Assembly (NCBI GenBank): GCA_937899725.1
Contig: CALCCA010000074.1
Span: 1-64,000 of the forward strand
Length of the DNA: 64,000 bases
From: an uncultured Halomicronema sp.
GTDB lineage: Bacteria; Cyanobacteriota; Cyanobacteriia; Phormidesmidales; Phormidesmidaceae
Direction of reading: 5' to 3'
Shown: piece by piece, positions 26,116 through 34,895 of the stretch
Numbering within the stretch: the first letter of the stretch is position 1
Layout: the number at the start of each line of letters is the position of its first letter
The notes under the pieces: generated by a model
The model's database searches: none
Told to the model about the DNA's origin: nothing
Seen by the model: only the letters and a program-made list of their open reading frames with translations
Position numbers and translations under genes: made by a program

Positions 26116-27807
26116 ATGATGGTGAAGGCCGCGCCGACAGACAGTCATTGCTGGTGGGAAACTGGCGTCATTTATCAGATCTATCCCCTCACCTTTGCCG
26201 ATGGTAACGGCGATGGCACGGGCGATCTGCGCGGCATTATTCAGCGACTCGATTATCTGAATGATGGCCAGCCTGATAGTCAACAGTCCCTGGGCATTGA
26301 TGCGATTTGGCTATCGCCGGTCAACAAGTCACCCATGGTCGATAACGGCTATGACATCGTTGACTATAAAGACATTTGTCCCACCTTTGGCACGCTGGAA
26401 GAGTTTGACGAGCTGCTTGAGCAGGCCCATCAGCGCCGTATCAAAATCATTCTCGATTTGGTGGTCAATCATACCTCTGACGAGCATCCCTGGTTTGCTG
26501 AGTCGGCGGCGAGTCCAGACAACCCCAAAGCCGATTGGTACCTGTGGCAAAGCCCCATGGAAGGACAAGACCGCCCCAACAACTGGCAGTCCTACTTTGG
26601 CGGCACCGGCTGGACCTACTGCGAGGCGCGAGGGCAGTTTTATTTCCACACGTTTAATAAAAACCAGCCTGACCTCAACTGGCGCAATGCCGAAGTGCGC
26701 GCGGCAGTGTACGACATCGTGCGCTTTTGGCTCGATCGCGGTGTCGATGGCTTTCGGCTCGATGCCTCTAGCGTATATAGCAAAGACGCTTACTTTCGCG
26801 ACAATCCGTTGAAGTATGGGGCAACGGACAAAAATGTGTACAACAATTACCATCACCTTTACGACAAAAACCTGCCCGATAATCACCAAATCATTCGCGA
26901 GATTCGAGCCGTCATTGATGAATATGGCGATCGCGCTCTGATTGGCGAAACGTTTATCGATAATCGCCTCTACGATTCCGTTATCTTTCACGGTGTCAAT
27001 AACGAAGAGCTGCATCTGCCCATTACCTTCGAGTTTCCCTTTAGCCCGTGGTATCCAGGCTATCTACAGCGCGAAATCGAAAAGAAAGAAAAGGTCACTC
27101 CTGAGGGCGCTTGGCCCTGCTACTTTCTCGACAACCACGATATTCCTCGGCACCTATCGCGCTGGGTTGAGTGCAGCCTGTGTGTGGACCCGCAAGCGAT
27201 CGCCAAAGCGGCGGCGACGCTGTTGCTCACCGTGCGCGGCACGCCCCTGCTTTACTACGGTCAAGAGCTGGGCATGGTCGATAACACTGACATTCCCGAA
27301 GACAAGCTGCAGGACAAGGCGGTCACCCAAAGCGACGAAGGCGACACCCCGCCCCCCCGCGACGGAGCACGCACTCCCATGCAGTGGGATGATTCGGCCC
27401 AGGCTGGTTTTAGCTTTGGCAAAGCGGTCGAATCCTGGCTACCGGTGCATGAAAATTATCCCGAGGTCAATGTGCAGCAGGAGCTGCAGGAACCTGACTC
27501 GATTTTGAATTTCTATCGGCGGCTGCTACAGGTGCGCAAGCAAAGTGCGGCGCTGCAGTGGGGTGATTGGCGATCGCTGATTCACTATCCCCATGAGCAC
27601 ATGGTGTATCTGCGAGAGACCGATACAGAAACGGTACTGGTGGCGATCAACTTCTCCTATGAGCAGCCGCTGACGATGGATGTGTCAGTTGGGCGAGAAG
27701 CCTGGACGGTGCTGCTCTCGACGGAGTTTGAGGCCAGTAAACTCATCGACCTGCCAGACAATCTGCAGGCCTTTGAGGTGTCAATTCTGCAAAAGACTCA
27801 CGCCTAA
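26116..27807 (+). CDS. GH13 alpha-glucosidase (oligo-1,6-glucosidase-like)
   Basis: Counting from the ATG at 26116 (AGGA 5 bp upstream), this is a 563-residue cytoplasmic enzyme. GH13 landmarks are YQIYPLTFADGNGDGTGDL at the start, LDLVVNHTS, nucleophile D216 (GFRLDAS), acid/base E278 (LIGETF) and D342 (LDNHDIPR). The GDGTGDL loop and the DGARTPMQW motif are typical of exo-acting alpha-glucosidases, oligo-1,6-glucosidases and trehalose/sucrose-active relatives. I infer hydrolysis of short malto- or isomalto-oligosaccharides; fine specificity is not readable. It complements the endo-amylase at 22.7 kb. Confidence 0.92.
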   Translation: MMVKAAPTDSHCWWETGVIYQIYPLTFADGNGDGTGDLRGIIQRLDYLNDGQPDSQQSLGIDAIWLSPVNKSPMVDNGYDIVDYKDICPTFGTLEEFDELLEQAHQRRIKIILDLVVNHTSDEHPWFAESAASPDNPKADWYLWQSPMEGQDRPNNWQSYFGGTGWTYCEARGQFYFHTFNKNQPDLNWRNAEVRAAVYDIVRFWLDRGVDGFRLDASSVYSKDAYFRDNPLKYGATDKNVYNNYHHLYDKNLPDNHQIIREIRAVIDEYGDRALIGETFIDNRLYDSVIFHGVNNEELHLPITFEFPFSPWYPGYLQREIEKKEKVTPEGAWPCYFLDNHDIPRHLSRWVECSLCVDPQAIAKAAATLLLTVRGTPLLYYGQELGMVDNTDIPEDKLQDKAVTQSDEGDTPPPRDGARTPMQWDDSAQAGFSFGKAVESWLPVHENYPEVNVQQELQEPDSILNFYRRLLQVRKQSAALQWGDWRSLIHYPHEHMVYLRETDTETVLVAINFSYEQPLTMDVSVGREAWTVLLSTEFEASKLIDLPDNLQAFEVSILQKTHA

Positions 27808-28026
27808 CTGCTCCGATCAGAATCCCATAGTGTCGGATCAAATTAGCTCTACGATTGAGCCCTCGCAACTGACTATGGCGACGGGTGCGATTAGTCGCAG
27901 CGGTTGTCAGAGATACGTAGATAGCTGTGTCAAAAGTAACAGTATGTTGCTAGTAACTTGTGTCATGGCTAATGCTGGGCATGGCCGATGCATTATCAAG
28001 AAAATCGAAGGAGCCAGATTTGTCGT

Positions 28027-28063
28027 GCTGCCTGTGAGCATTGCGAGCAAGCTCATAGGCAGC
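28027..28063. repeat. 13-bp near-perfect inverted repeat
   Basis: GCTGCCTGTGAGC (28027-28039) pairs with GCTCATAGGCAGC (28051-28063) with a single mismatch, tolerated as G-U in RNA, and an 11-nt loop. No T-run follows, so it may be an operator or an RNA structure rather than a terminator. Confidence 0.6.
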
Positions 28064-28175
28064 CCACTTATTTGATCTACAGGATCTAGAAAATTCAGCA
28101 GTATCAGATGCTTGAACCGTAATGCCTCAGTCTTAATGCGGCAGTAATTCTCTGGAGAAAGCGCATTCAGCTTGG

Positions 28176-28201
28176 CTTTATCTGAGGAAAACCAGATAAA
28201 G
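28176..28201. repeat. CTTTATCTG-CAGATAAAG inverted repeat upstream of the PEP-CTERM gene
   Basis: A perfect 9-bp inverted repeat with an 8-nt spacer lies about 115 bp before the PEP-CTERM start. Size and place suit a dimeric regulator operator. Confidence 0.5.
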
Positions 28202-28313
28202 AATCCGTGAGTTCACAGTGGCTTCGGCTGATCCCCATCAAACTTCACCGTAGCTTCGCCTAAGTGCATTCGTTCATCTCTATCGTATTTATAGATACAT
28301 GGAGAAGACAACG

Positions 28314-29027
28314 ATGCGCATTGATCTTTTGGCCCTGGGAGCGGCGGCTGTGATTCCGGTGGCGATCGCCGCTCAACCGGCCTCTGCAGCAAAATTTTCC
28401 TATGATTCTCAATCCATTGGCGGCAACCAAAATGTTGGCGTTCATAAGTCCATCACCACGACCTATGACACCCATAGCGAAGTGCTGACCTGGTCTTCTA
28501 CCTTTGCTGAGAAGAACGGTAAGCTGGCGGATGGTGCTTGGTTGGTGCTGAGTGAAGGCCCCAATCCGAAAGGAGACAAGCAAGAGTACACGATGTTCTA
28601 TCTGGACGGCGTGGCCGAAAAGCTGACCGCTTACACCTACAACGGTCGTAACGGCAGCAACAGCTGGCAAGACAGCAACAGCGTCTATCTAGATTCTTGG
28701 GACTTAGATGTCAGCACTGTGGGCAATGAGCGGACTTTCAGCTTTGCGGTTGACATGACCGATATCAACAGCCGGACGGATCTGGGCAATGACTGGAAAG
28801 GCACGTTTTATGAGGAGAAAATCGGCATTTGGTTCCACGGTGTGGCTGACGTTGATGCGACATACAACGCCTCTCACGAGTTGACGAAGTTCAACTACAG
28901 CAGCCAGGGCTGGTACGACACCGCTAACGAAGATGCGGAGAAAGTGCCGGAGCCTTTCCTCGCAGTGGGATTGGGCGCTGCAGCGGCCTTTGGTGCAGTG
29001 CGTCGTAAGCGCTCTGCTGCGGTTTAG
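28314..29027 (+). CDS. PEP-CTERM sorting-signal protein, exported
   Basis: From the ATG at 28314 (GGAGAAG 6 bp upstream) this is a 237-residue secreted protein. A signal peptide ends near ASAAKFS. The body is a beta-rich, Asn/Ser/Thr/Asp-rich domain without a known enzymatic motif. The C-terminus is a textbook PEP-CTERM signal: VPEP, a hydrophobic helix rich in Ala/Gly/Leu, then RRKRS. Such proteins are processed by an exosortase and delivered to the cell surface or extracellular matrix; no exosortase gene is in the window. The mRNA ends at a strong terminator 126 bp downstream. Confidence 0.88.
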   Translation: MRIDLLALGAAAVIPVAIAAQPASAAKFSYDSQSIGGNQNVGVHKSITTTYDTHSEVLTWSSTFAEKNGKLADGAWLVLSEGPNPKGDKQEYTMFYLDGVAEKLTAYTYNGRNGSNSWQDSNSVYLDSWDLDVSTVGNERTFSFAVDMTDINSRTDLGNDWKGTFYEEKIGIWFHGVADVDATYNASHELTKFNYSSQGWYDTANEDAEKVPEPFLAVGLGAAAAFGAVRRKRSAAV

Positions 29028-29152
29028 AACTGAGAAGTTGTCCCATTTGACCTGATGGGGCAGCTCTCCTTGAGAATGTAGAGAATAACCTCTAACTAAC
29101 CTCAGCACCGGCAATCAATTTGCCTTGAGGACTGTTTGGACTGTCACCCTGC

Positions 29153-29183
29153 CCTCGCTTGTCATTGACGAGCGAGGTTTTTT
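29153..29183 (+). terminator. Intrinsic terminator of the PEP-CTERM gene
   Basis: CCTCGCT (29153-29159) pairs with AGCGAGG (29171-29177), extended inside by GTCA/TGAC pairing, and is followed directly by six T. It is the clearest rho-independent terminator in the window. Confidence 0.88.
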
Positions 29184-29211
29184 CGTTATGAGTGGGGGAC
29201 TGGCAAGCGGA

Positions 29212-29799
29212 TTAAAAGTCGTCATCAGCAGCAGGTTGAATATCTTGTTGCGCGAGATCTTGCCAGACGGCTAAAACTTCTGCGCTAGCCTGTGCGTTTT
29301 GCAGGGTATTCGCAACCAAACTGGGATTCTCCTTGAACTCTGGAAAAGTCAGCAGCAGCATAGCAATATCTCGCCAGTCTGTTCCCGCTTTCGGTTTGCC
29401 TCGGCGTTTATAAAAGGCAATAACTTTCTGGGCAATTAGGTCAGCCGGAGCAATTATCAATACCCCTTCAATTCGTTTGAAACTGGGTAGCTGTTCAACT
29501 GTTCTAATATCAATTAAATGGCGATTTCCTGATTTTTGCAGTTGATAGACTCGATAGCCCAGACCGGTTTTAACTTCCCTCACTCGCACAGCAATCTGGA
29601 ATTGCTCAGACAGCATTTGCCGAATTTCTTCCGCTAGATCAGTGGCGTTTAAGGCTAATAGGTCAATATCCTGAGTCATACGCGGCTCACTGACCCAGGC
29701 ATTAACTGCTTGTGCGCCAAACACCACAACGTCTTCACGATTTTGCAAAAACGCAAACACTGCAGCTTGAATCGTTGCTAGTGGCAGAGTTTCACCCAT
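29212..29799 (-). CDS. Nucleotidyltransferase-fold protein, AbiEii-like
   Basis: This 195-residue protein (start at the ATG 29799, with AGGAG 6 bp upstream) has a minimal nucleotidyltransferase core. VVFGAQAVNAW is followed by TQDIDLL, giving the metal-binding D44-x-D46 pair. Later, HLIDIRTVEQ may supply the third acidic residue. The layout resembles AbiEii/DUF6036-type transferases that often act as toxins or in phage defence. No cognate AbiEi-like antitoxin is adjacent, so a toxin role is only a possibility. Moderately AT-rich. Confidence 0.7.
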   Translation of the reverse strand: MGETLPLATIQAAVFAFLQNREDVVVFGAQAVNAWVSEPRMTQDIDLLALNATDLAEEIRQMLSEQFQIAVRVREVKTGLGYRVYQLQKSGNRHLIDIRTVEQLPSFKRIEGVLIIAPADLIAQKVIAFYKRRGKPKAGTDWRDIAMLLLTFPEFKENPSLVANTLQNAQASAEVLAVWQDLAQQDIQPAADDDF

Positions 29800-29969
29800 C
29801 GCAAACTCCTGAAATGTCAGCACGCCTGCATTCAGCATGAATCGTATTTATCTCGTTTGGTCAGATTACTAGCTTTATCCTATCGGGATTGCTAACGACA
29901 AGCATCCTCTGCCCTAATCGCGGTTGCAGAATTCTAATCACTTAGCGCTTTGAATGAACTTTTGCGGTA

Positions 29970-30494
29970 CTAAACTGTTTCAGGCACCTGTCGGCTTTGA
30001 GCCAGGTCAGCCAAACTCATCTGCTCGTATTTCTCAAAGGGTTGATGGATCCAGGGGTTGTCGGCGAGATATTGGGCGTAGTAGTCCGGTTTGGCCGAAG
30101 AGCATTCCTTTTGCCAAATGACGGCAGTGCGAATCTCATCAATGTAGAAGCCAAATTTATGCTCTAGCCACTTGATGCTGCGTTCCAACGTGGCTCCCGA
30201 ATCCACGAGGTCATCCACTAATAAAACCCGGCTGCCGAGGTTCGCCGTGGTCATGCTGATATCGCGGGAAAAGGTGACAGTGCCACGGGTTTGATTATTT
30301 TCGCCACCATAGGAAGCAGTTGATAAAATAGCCAGCGGTGCATCATATAGACGACAGAGAATGTCGCCGACGCGGAGCCCACCTTTGGCGAGGCAAACGA
30401 TTTGATTAAACTCCCAGCCTGACTCGTAAACTTTGAGGGCCAGGGTTTCAATGAGGGTGTGGTACTCGTCTAAGGTGACGTAAAGGTCAGACAT
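29970..30494 (-). CDS. Phosphoribosyltransferase (purine PRTase-like)
   Basis: From the ATG at 30494 this 174-residue protein has the type I PRTase fold. CLAKGGLRVGDIL (34-46) forms the early loop and VLLVDDLVDSGAT (90-102) is the PRPP-binding motif. A C-terminal hood contains DNPWIHQPFEKYE. It resembles xanthine/hypoxanthine-guanine PRTases of archaea and cyanobacteria and would salvage purine bases with PRPP. The frame is open to 30653 but the extra N-terminal stretch is unrelated to the family. It is divergent from the MFS gene with 116 bp between. Confidence 0.88.
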   Translation of the reverse strand: MSDLYVTLDEYHTLIETLALKVYESGWEFNQIVCLAKGGLRVGDILCRLYDAPLAILSTASYGGENNQTRGTVTFSRDISMTTANLGSRVLLVDDLVDSGATLERSIKWLEHKFGFYIDEIRTAVIWQKECSSAKPDYYAQYLADNPWIHQPFEKYEQMSLADLAQSRQVPETV

Positions 30495-30610
30495 AGGGGC
30501 GATTGTTCTCCGAACAGGCTTTGCCAACGCAACAGTATAAGCAGCAGCAAAACAAGATTGAGCCATGATACAACCTGATATGCTCATCCTACTGAAGTGA
30601 GGGATATGGA

Positions 30611-32056
30611 ATGACCCAGGATTTTCCCGCCGGGGCGGGTCAGGCGACCTCACCGCTCAAACTCTCGTTGTGGACAAAGCTGGCTTACGGCGCGGGTGAC
30701 ATGGGCGCGGGCATGACCTCGAACCTGATTGCCTTTTCGTTTTTGATTTTTTTGACCGAAGTGGCGGGCATTAATCCGCTGGCGGCGGGCACGGTGTTGC
30801 TCATCGGCAAGGTGTGGGATGCGGTGAACGATCCGCTGGTGGGGGTGCTAAGTGATCGCACCCAAACCCGTTGGGGACGCCGCTATCCGTGGATTTTGCT
30901 CAGCGCCCTGCCCTTTGGCCTCACCTTCGTCTTAATGTGGCTAGTGCCGGGGGGCGGTTCCGGCTTTCGATTTTGGTATTACGTCTTGGTGTCGATTCTG
31001 TTTCAAATCTTTTTCACCACGTCCAATTTGCCTTACACCACCCTGACCGCTGAGCTGACGCAAGACTATGACGAACGCACTGATCTCACTAGCTTTCGCC
31101 TGGCCTTTTCACTACTGGGGGCGATTTCGGCCTTGGCTCTAGGGTTTTGGGTGACCGGCGTTATTCCTGATGTGACGACGAGATATGCGGTGCTGGGCGG
31201 AACCTGTGCCCTCGTGTCGATCGTGCCGCTGCTGGTCTGTGTGTTTGGCACCTATCCCCACGCGCGGCGAGTGCAGGCGATCGCGCCAGAAACATTCGGC
31301 GAGTCAGAGACCACCATTCCCTTTTGGGAACAGCTGCGCATTGCCTTTCGCAACCGGGCCTTTGTCTATGTGGTGGGCATCTATTTGTTCTCCTGGCTGG
31401 CTCTGCAAATCACCGCCAGCATCATTCCCTTTTACGCCACGTTTTGGATGGGGCTGGATGATTACTTTTTGCCCGCGCTGCTGGTGCAGGGCACTGCCAT
31501 CATCATGATGGTGCCCTGCAACTGGCTGAGTCGCCGGTTGGGCAAGCAGGGCCTCTTTTTTGTCGGCATTGGGGCCTGGTTGGTGGTGCAAATCGGCCTG
31601 TTTCTATTGCAGCCGGGGCAGGTGGGGCTGTTGTATGCGCTCTGCGTGGCGGCGAGTTTTGGCGTTGCCACGGCCTATGTCGTGCCCTGGGCGATGCTAC
31701 CCGATGTCATCGAACTAGATGAGCTGCAAACAGGCCAGCGTCGCGAGGGCATTTTTTATTCGTTTATGACGCTGCTGCAAAAAATCGGGCTGGCGGGGGG
31801 CCTCTTTTTGGTGGGTGCTGCGTTGGAATGGTCGGGCTTCGAAGCGTTGCAAAATCCCCAGCCAGATGCTGATCCGGGGTCGGCCCTGTTGGCCATCCGG
31901 GCTTTTATGGGGCCGGTGCCCTTGCTGTTGCTGTCCTGCGCGCTCGTGCTTTGCTATCTGTATCCACTCACCCGCACGGCGCACGCTGAGATTTTGTTGA
32001 AACTGAGCGAACAGCGCCGCCAGAAGACTCAAGTGGATGAGGATGTTGAGGGGTGA
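30611..32056 (+). CDS. MFS transporter of the GPH (MelB-like) sugar:cation symporter type
   Basis: This 481-residue protein has about 12 membrane helices. The KLAYGAGDMGAGM start, GKVWDAVNDPLVGVLSDRTQTRWGRRYPW (helix 2-3 loop), and the DVIELDELQTGQRREGIFYS segment late in the protein are typical of glycoside-pentoside-hexuronide:cation symporters. The substrate is probably a sugar or glycoside, unproven. A GAGGGATATGGA sequence precedes the ATG. The sugar-active amylases a few kb away could be functionally linked, but this is only proximity. Confidence 0.9.
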   Translation: MTQDFPAGAGQATSPLKLSLWTKLAYGAGDMGAGMTSNLIAFSFLIFLTEVAGINPLAAGTVLLIGKVWDAVNDPLVGVLSDRTQTRWGRRYPWILLSALPFGLTFVLMWLVPGGGSGFRFWYYVLVSILFQIFFTTSNLPYTTLTAELTQDYDERTDLTSFRLAFSLLGAISALALGFWVTGVIPDVTTRYAVLGGTCALVSIVPLLVCVFGTYPHARRVQAIAPETFGESETTIPFWEQLRIAFRNRAFVYVVGIYLFSWLALQITASIIPFYATFWMGLDDYFLPALLVQGTAIIMMVPCNWLSRRLGKQGLFFVGIGAWLVVQIGLFLLQPGQVGLLYALCVAASFGVATAYVVPWAMLPDVIELDELQTGQRREGIFYSFMTLLQKIGLAGGLFLVGAALEWSGFEALQNPQPDADPGSALLAIRAFMGPVPLLLLSCALVLCYLYPLTRTAHAEILLKLSEQRRQKTQVDEDVEG

Positions 32057-32172
32057 GGGTTCCAGGGAGACGAGTGAGAGGGCAGGGTTCAGGGTTGGAG
32101 GTTCAGGGTTCGGGGTTAGGCTCGTCTGCTGAAATTTGAGTCTTTAAAGGGCGCGAATGTTGCGTGCTGGGC

Positions 32173-32424
32173 TCAACTCTCGCGCAGTGAGGCCAGCTTT
32201 TTGGAGGCCCAGCCAAGAATCCCGATCGCGATCGCCCCAGCCATCAAAATGCCGATCGCGGGTTGAAACACCGGCGTCCACAGACTGTACCAGGTTTCTA
32301 ACCCCAGGTTGACGTTCATGCTGCGACCGACGACGGCGGTGGCAAACCAGCCAAAACTCGCCAGTACAAAAAACAGATTGGCAACGAGTAGCCAGTTCAG
32401 TCCGTTGAGTACTTTATTCAACAT
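32173..32424 (-). CDS. Small two-helix membrane protein (83 aa)
   Basis: From the ATG at 32424 the 83-residue product starts LNKVLNGLNWLLVANLFFVLASFGWFA-like, a first transmembrane helix. A WYSLWTPVFQPAIGILM region and a second Gly/Ala-rich helix follow, and the tail is KKLASLRES. AGGAG lies about 13 bp upstream. Short proteins like this are common among conserved cyanobacterial hypotheticals; no function assigned. Confidence 0.6.
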   Translation of the reverse strand: MLNKVLNGLNWLLVANLFFVLASFGWFATAVVGRSMNVNLGLETWYSLWTPVFQPAIGILMAGAIAIGILGWASKKLASLRES

Positions 32425-32492
32425 GGTTTTGCTGTGCGCTCCTGCGATCGCCCAAATCACTGTCAATCATAGACCCTTGGCGGACTGGTGAC

Positions 32493-33047
32493 TTAATTCA
32501 ACCAACGAGCCACCTCCAGGCGAACGTCAGGAAAAGCCAGGGGCGCAACAGTACCCGAATTGACGTGAACAACAGATTGATAGCCTGGCGACAAGGGCTG
32601 ACGATGCAGTCACAGCCGCTGTTGAGGGATGTCAATCACCCAATATTCGCGAATCTGGTGCTGGGCGTAGAGCTGGGCCTTTTTGCCTAAATCGTAGTCT
32701 CGGGTCGAGTTGGCAACCGCAATCAGCCAGTCAATATCGGTGGGTATCGGGTGACGCTGGTCGTAGCGCGACTCGGGCGGCATCGCGATACAAATATCGG
32801 GCTGAGGTTCGCTGTTATCGGGCAGGGTAATCGGGGCCGCAGTGAAAATGACGGCGCGATCGCCCAAAGCTTGCGCTAGGCTCTTTTCGCTCCGGCGATA
32901 GGTTGCTCGATGAATCGGTAATTCAGGGGACATGTCAACCACGTCACCGTCAATCAGTTCGACTTGGCGATCGTTCAAAACCCCCGCTGTAATCATGCGG
33001 TGATAGTCGGCAATGGTCCATTTGGTAACCGTTCTGCTCATCGCCAT
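32493..33047 (-). pseudogene. Uma2-family (DUF820) nuclease-like gene with in-frame TGA
   Basis: The frame encodes the Uma2 restriction-endonuclease-like fold: VELIDGDVVDMSPE, then QPDICIAMP and LIAVANSTRDYDLGKKAQLYAQHQIREYWVID, carrying the PD-(D/E)xK-type residues. It meets TGA at 32610-32612. Read through, the same frame continues LHRQPLSPGYQSVVHV and ends PLAFPDVRLEVARWLN before TAA at 32493, exactly the expected Uma2 C-terminus. One CGA-to-TGA change would explain it. The product as annotated lacks the last 40 residues. Uma2 genes are abundant and often decayed in cyanobacteria. Confidence 0.8.
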
Positions 33048-33197
33048 AGAGGACTGTATTTCTACCGGACGAATCGGATTAGACACTTTAATTGTAATGG
33101 CCTCAAAGCGAGAGAAGCATTGCCGGTTTTATCTTGAGATCGGGCATCGGTGGCGGCTATCAGAATCGGAATTTTGCCAGCACGATTGAGGGAGTGG

Positions 33198-33662
33198 CTA
33201 AGGTTCCCAAGGCAATACATAGCCCTCGGCACTGCTTTCAACCTGGGTCTTGACCAGCAAGAATGACGGTTCCGGGGTCTCAACTTCGATGCGCAGAACG
33301 GCTTGGAGGTTTTCATGGCTCACCAGTAAGCCATATGCAGAAAGAAAGCTCACCACTTCGGCTTGACTGCCTGCCGATACCGGGCCGATCAGCTCGTTGA
33401 AATCCTGACGGCAAGCGGATTGGATGTCAGCATTCACCATCAGATAGGCGGTGGTGTCGCGATTCACCAGCCATCTGTCAATTCCCCTCGCATCGCGGCT
33501 ACTAAAGGGAATGCAGACGAGGTGATCGGCGGTCAGCGTTATTGTTTGCCCAATCCAAGGAGCCAGATTGGGCTCAGTAGAGCGATCGCGTTCACAGCTG
33601 GCTAATCCCCAGCTGACGACGGCCACCAGTGCGGTAAGGGAGAGTCCACTTTTTCGCTTCAC
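33198..33662 (-). CDS. Putative lipoprotein of unknown function
   Basis: GTG at 33662 with AGAGAGG about 6 bp upstream gives a 154-residue protein. The N-terminus KRKSGLSLTALVAVVSWGLASC is a lipoprotein signal with lipobox LASC and lipidated C23, so the mature protein should be membrane-anchored. The rest is a mixed alpha/beta domain with several Ser and Asp residues and a VPWEP-like end; I recognise no family. It stands alone between the uma2 pseudogene and the aldo/keto reductase. Confidence 0.65.
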   Translation of the reverse strand: MKRKSGLSLTALVAVVSWGLASCERDRSTEPNLAPWIGQTITLTADHLVCIPFSSRDARGIDRWLVNRDTTAYLMVNADIQSACRQDFNELIGPVSAGSQAEVVSFLSAYGLLVSHENLQAVLRIEVETPEPSFLLVKTQVESSAEGYVLPWEP

Positions 33663-33713
33663 GATCAACCTCTCTGCTGGCGACTCTGCTATCCCCACCT
33701 TTGAATATCGTGA

Positions 33714-34895
33714 TTAACTGCGTGACAATCGCTGCACGGTTTTGCCCTTCAGCCGTTCGTGGGTGGCGGCCAGTAGCGCGGGAATTTTGTCAGCGTGGGG
33801 GCTCTGGGCGATCGCGGTGCGAATATCCACCTCATTCAACTGATCGGCAGGGCGGCCCGGAAACCAGTGCCCCCCGTTGCCCAATAGGTTATAGCGGGCT
33901 TCGGCATATTCCTGCATGTCAAAGGCTTCGAGCAGATTGTGTAGCCAGAGGATGATCGGCACGTTGATCTGGCCAGGTGTTTGGTCGGGGCTGGGTAAGC
34001 CGATTTTCCAAGTGCGCACCCACTCGCGCCCCAGGGCAGCGATCGCAGCGTCTTCTAACCGTTTGAGAATGGGGGGCAACACCGTGTTGGCCTGATCGAG
34101 CAGCGGCAAAACTTTCAGATGTTCGTCAAAATCAGTCGGTCGCGCTGCCCCCAAACTCAGGGTATGCACTTGGGGATGACTGAGGCAAAACAGATCGTTG
34201 AACAAGATGGGACTGAGAGGCGCACAGAGATCGACCAGCTTTTGCGGTGGGCTGTAAAGGTGACCGCCTTTATCCGTCGGGCTGATGATAAACACGCCCA
34301 TATCTTGCCGAGTGGCGGCGGCGATCGCGGGCCAGTTGTCTTGATTGATGTAATACCAGTGCAGGTTTACATAGTCGAACTGACCGGTGTTGATCGTCTC
34401 CACAATCACCGAGGTTGGCCCGTGGGTTGAAAAGCCAATGTGGCGAATGCGGCCCGCCTGCTGGAATTGGCGAGCCACGTCAAGACAACCGCCAGGACGC
34501 ACGGCGTAATCCAACAGTTCGGGGGTGTTGATGCCGTGAATGCCGAGCAGATCAATATAGTCGAGCTGCAGGTTTTGCAATGACTGCTGTAGCGTCGTGC
34601 GAAAAGCTTGGGCATCGGCCTGAGGCGATACTTTGGTTTGCACGATCAGCTGCTCGCGGGGAAACTGAGGCAGCACTCGACCAAGCTGAATCTCTGAGGT
34701 GCCGTAGCCGCGTGCCGTCTCAATGTGATTGATGCCAACGGCCAGCGATCGCCGAATCGTCGCCGCTAAATTTTCCTGATTTTTGCGCGGAATATCTGCC
34801 GGAGCCACGTCTTGCCAAGAATGCTGGTAGCGCATGCCCCCACAAGAGAAAACGGGCATCGGCAGTTCAGTCCGGCCAAAGCGTCGGTATTGCAT
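33714..34895 (-). CDS. Aldo/keto reductase
   Basis: This 393-residue NADPH-dependent oxidoreductase has the (beta/alpha)8 layout of the AKR superfamily. MQYRRFGRTELPMPVFSCGGM starts it, INHIETARGYGTSE holds the catalytic Tyr (Y64), then IVQTKV with the catalytic Lys, and IGFSTHG. The C-terminal 100 residues (after NTVLPPILKRLED) form an extension seen in longer AKRs that elsewhere carry iron-sulfur motifs; no Cys cluster is present here. Substrate unknown. Confidence 0.9.
   Translation of the reverse strand: MQYRRFGRTELPMPVFSCGGMRYQHSWQDVAPADIPRKNQENLAATIRRSLAVGINHIETARGYGTSEIQLGRVLPQFPREQLIVQTKVSPQADAQAFRTTLQQSLQNLQLDYIDLLGIHGINTPELLDYAVRPGGCLDVARQFQQAGRIRHIGFSTHGPTSVIVETINTGQFDYVNLHWYYINQDNWPAIAAATRQDMGVFIISPTDKGGHLYSPPQKLVDLCAPLSPILFNDLFCLSHPQVHTLSLGAARPTDFDEHLKVLPLLDQANTVLPPILKRLEDAAIAALGREWVRTWKIGLPSPDQTPGQINVPIILWLHNLLEAFDMQEYAEARYNLLGNGGHWFPGRPADQLNEVDIRTAIAQSPHADKIPALLAATHERLKGKTVQRLSRS

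Larger units (their letters stand above)
27808..28313. other. 506-bp intergenic region upstream of the PEP-CTERM gene
   Basis: No gene is supported. Two inverted repeats are present (28027-28063 and 28176-28201, annotated separately). The DNA is more AT-rich than the flanking coding regions. Confidence 0.5.

Noticed and set aside
29212-29799. Toxin-antitoxin pair with the AbiEii-like gene
   Set aside because: No antitoxin-like gene is adjacent; the neighbours are a terminator and a phosphoribosyltransferase.
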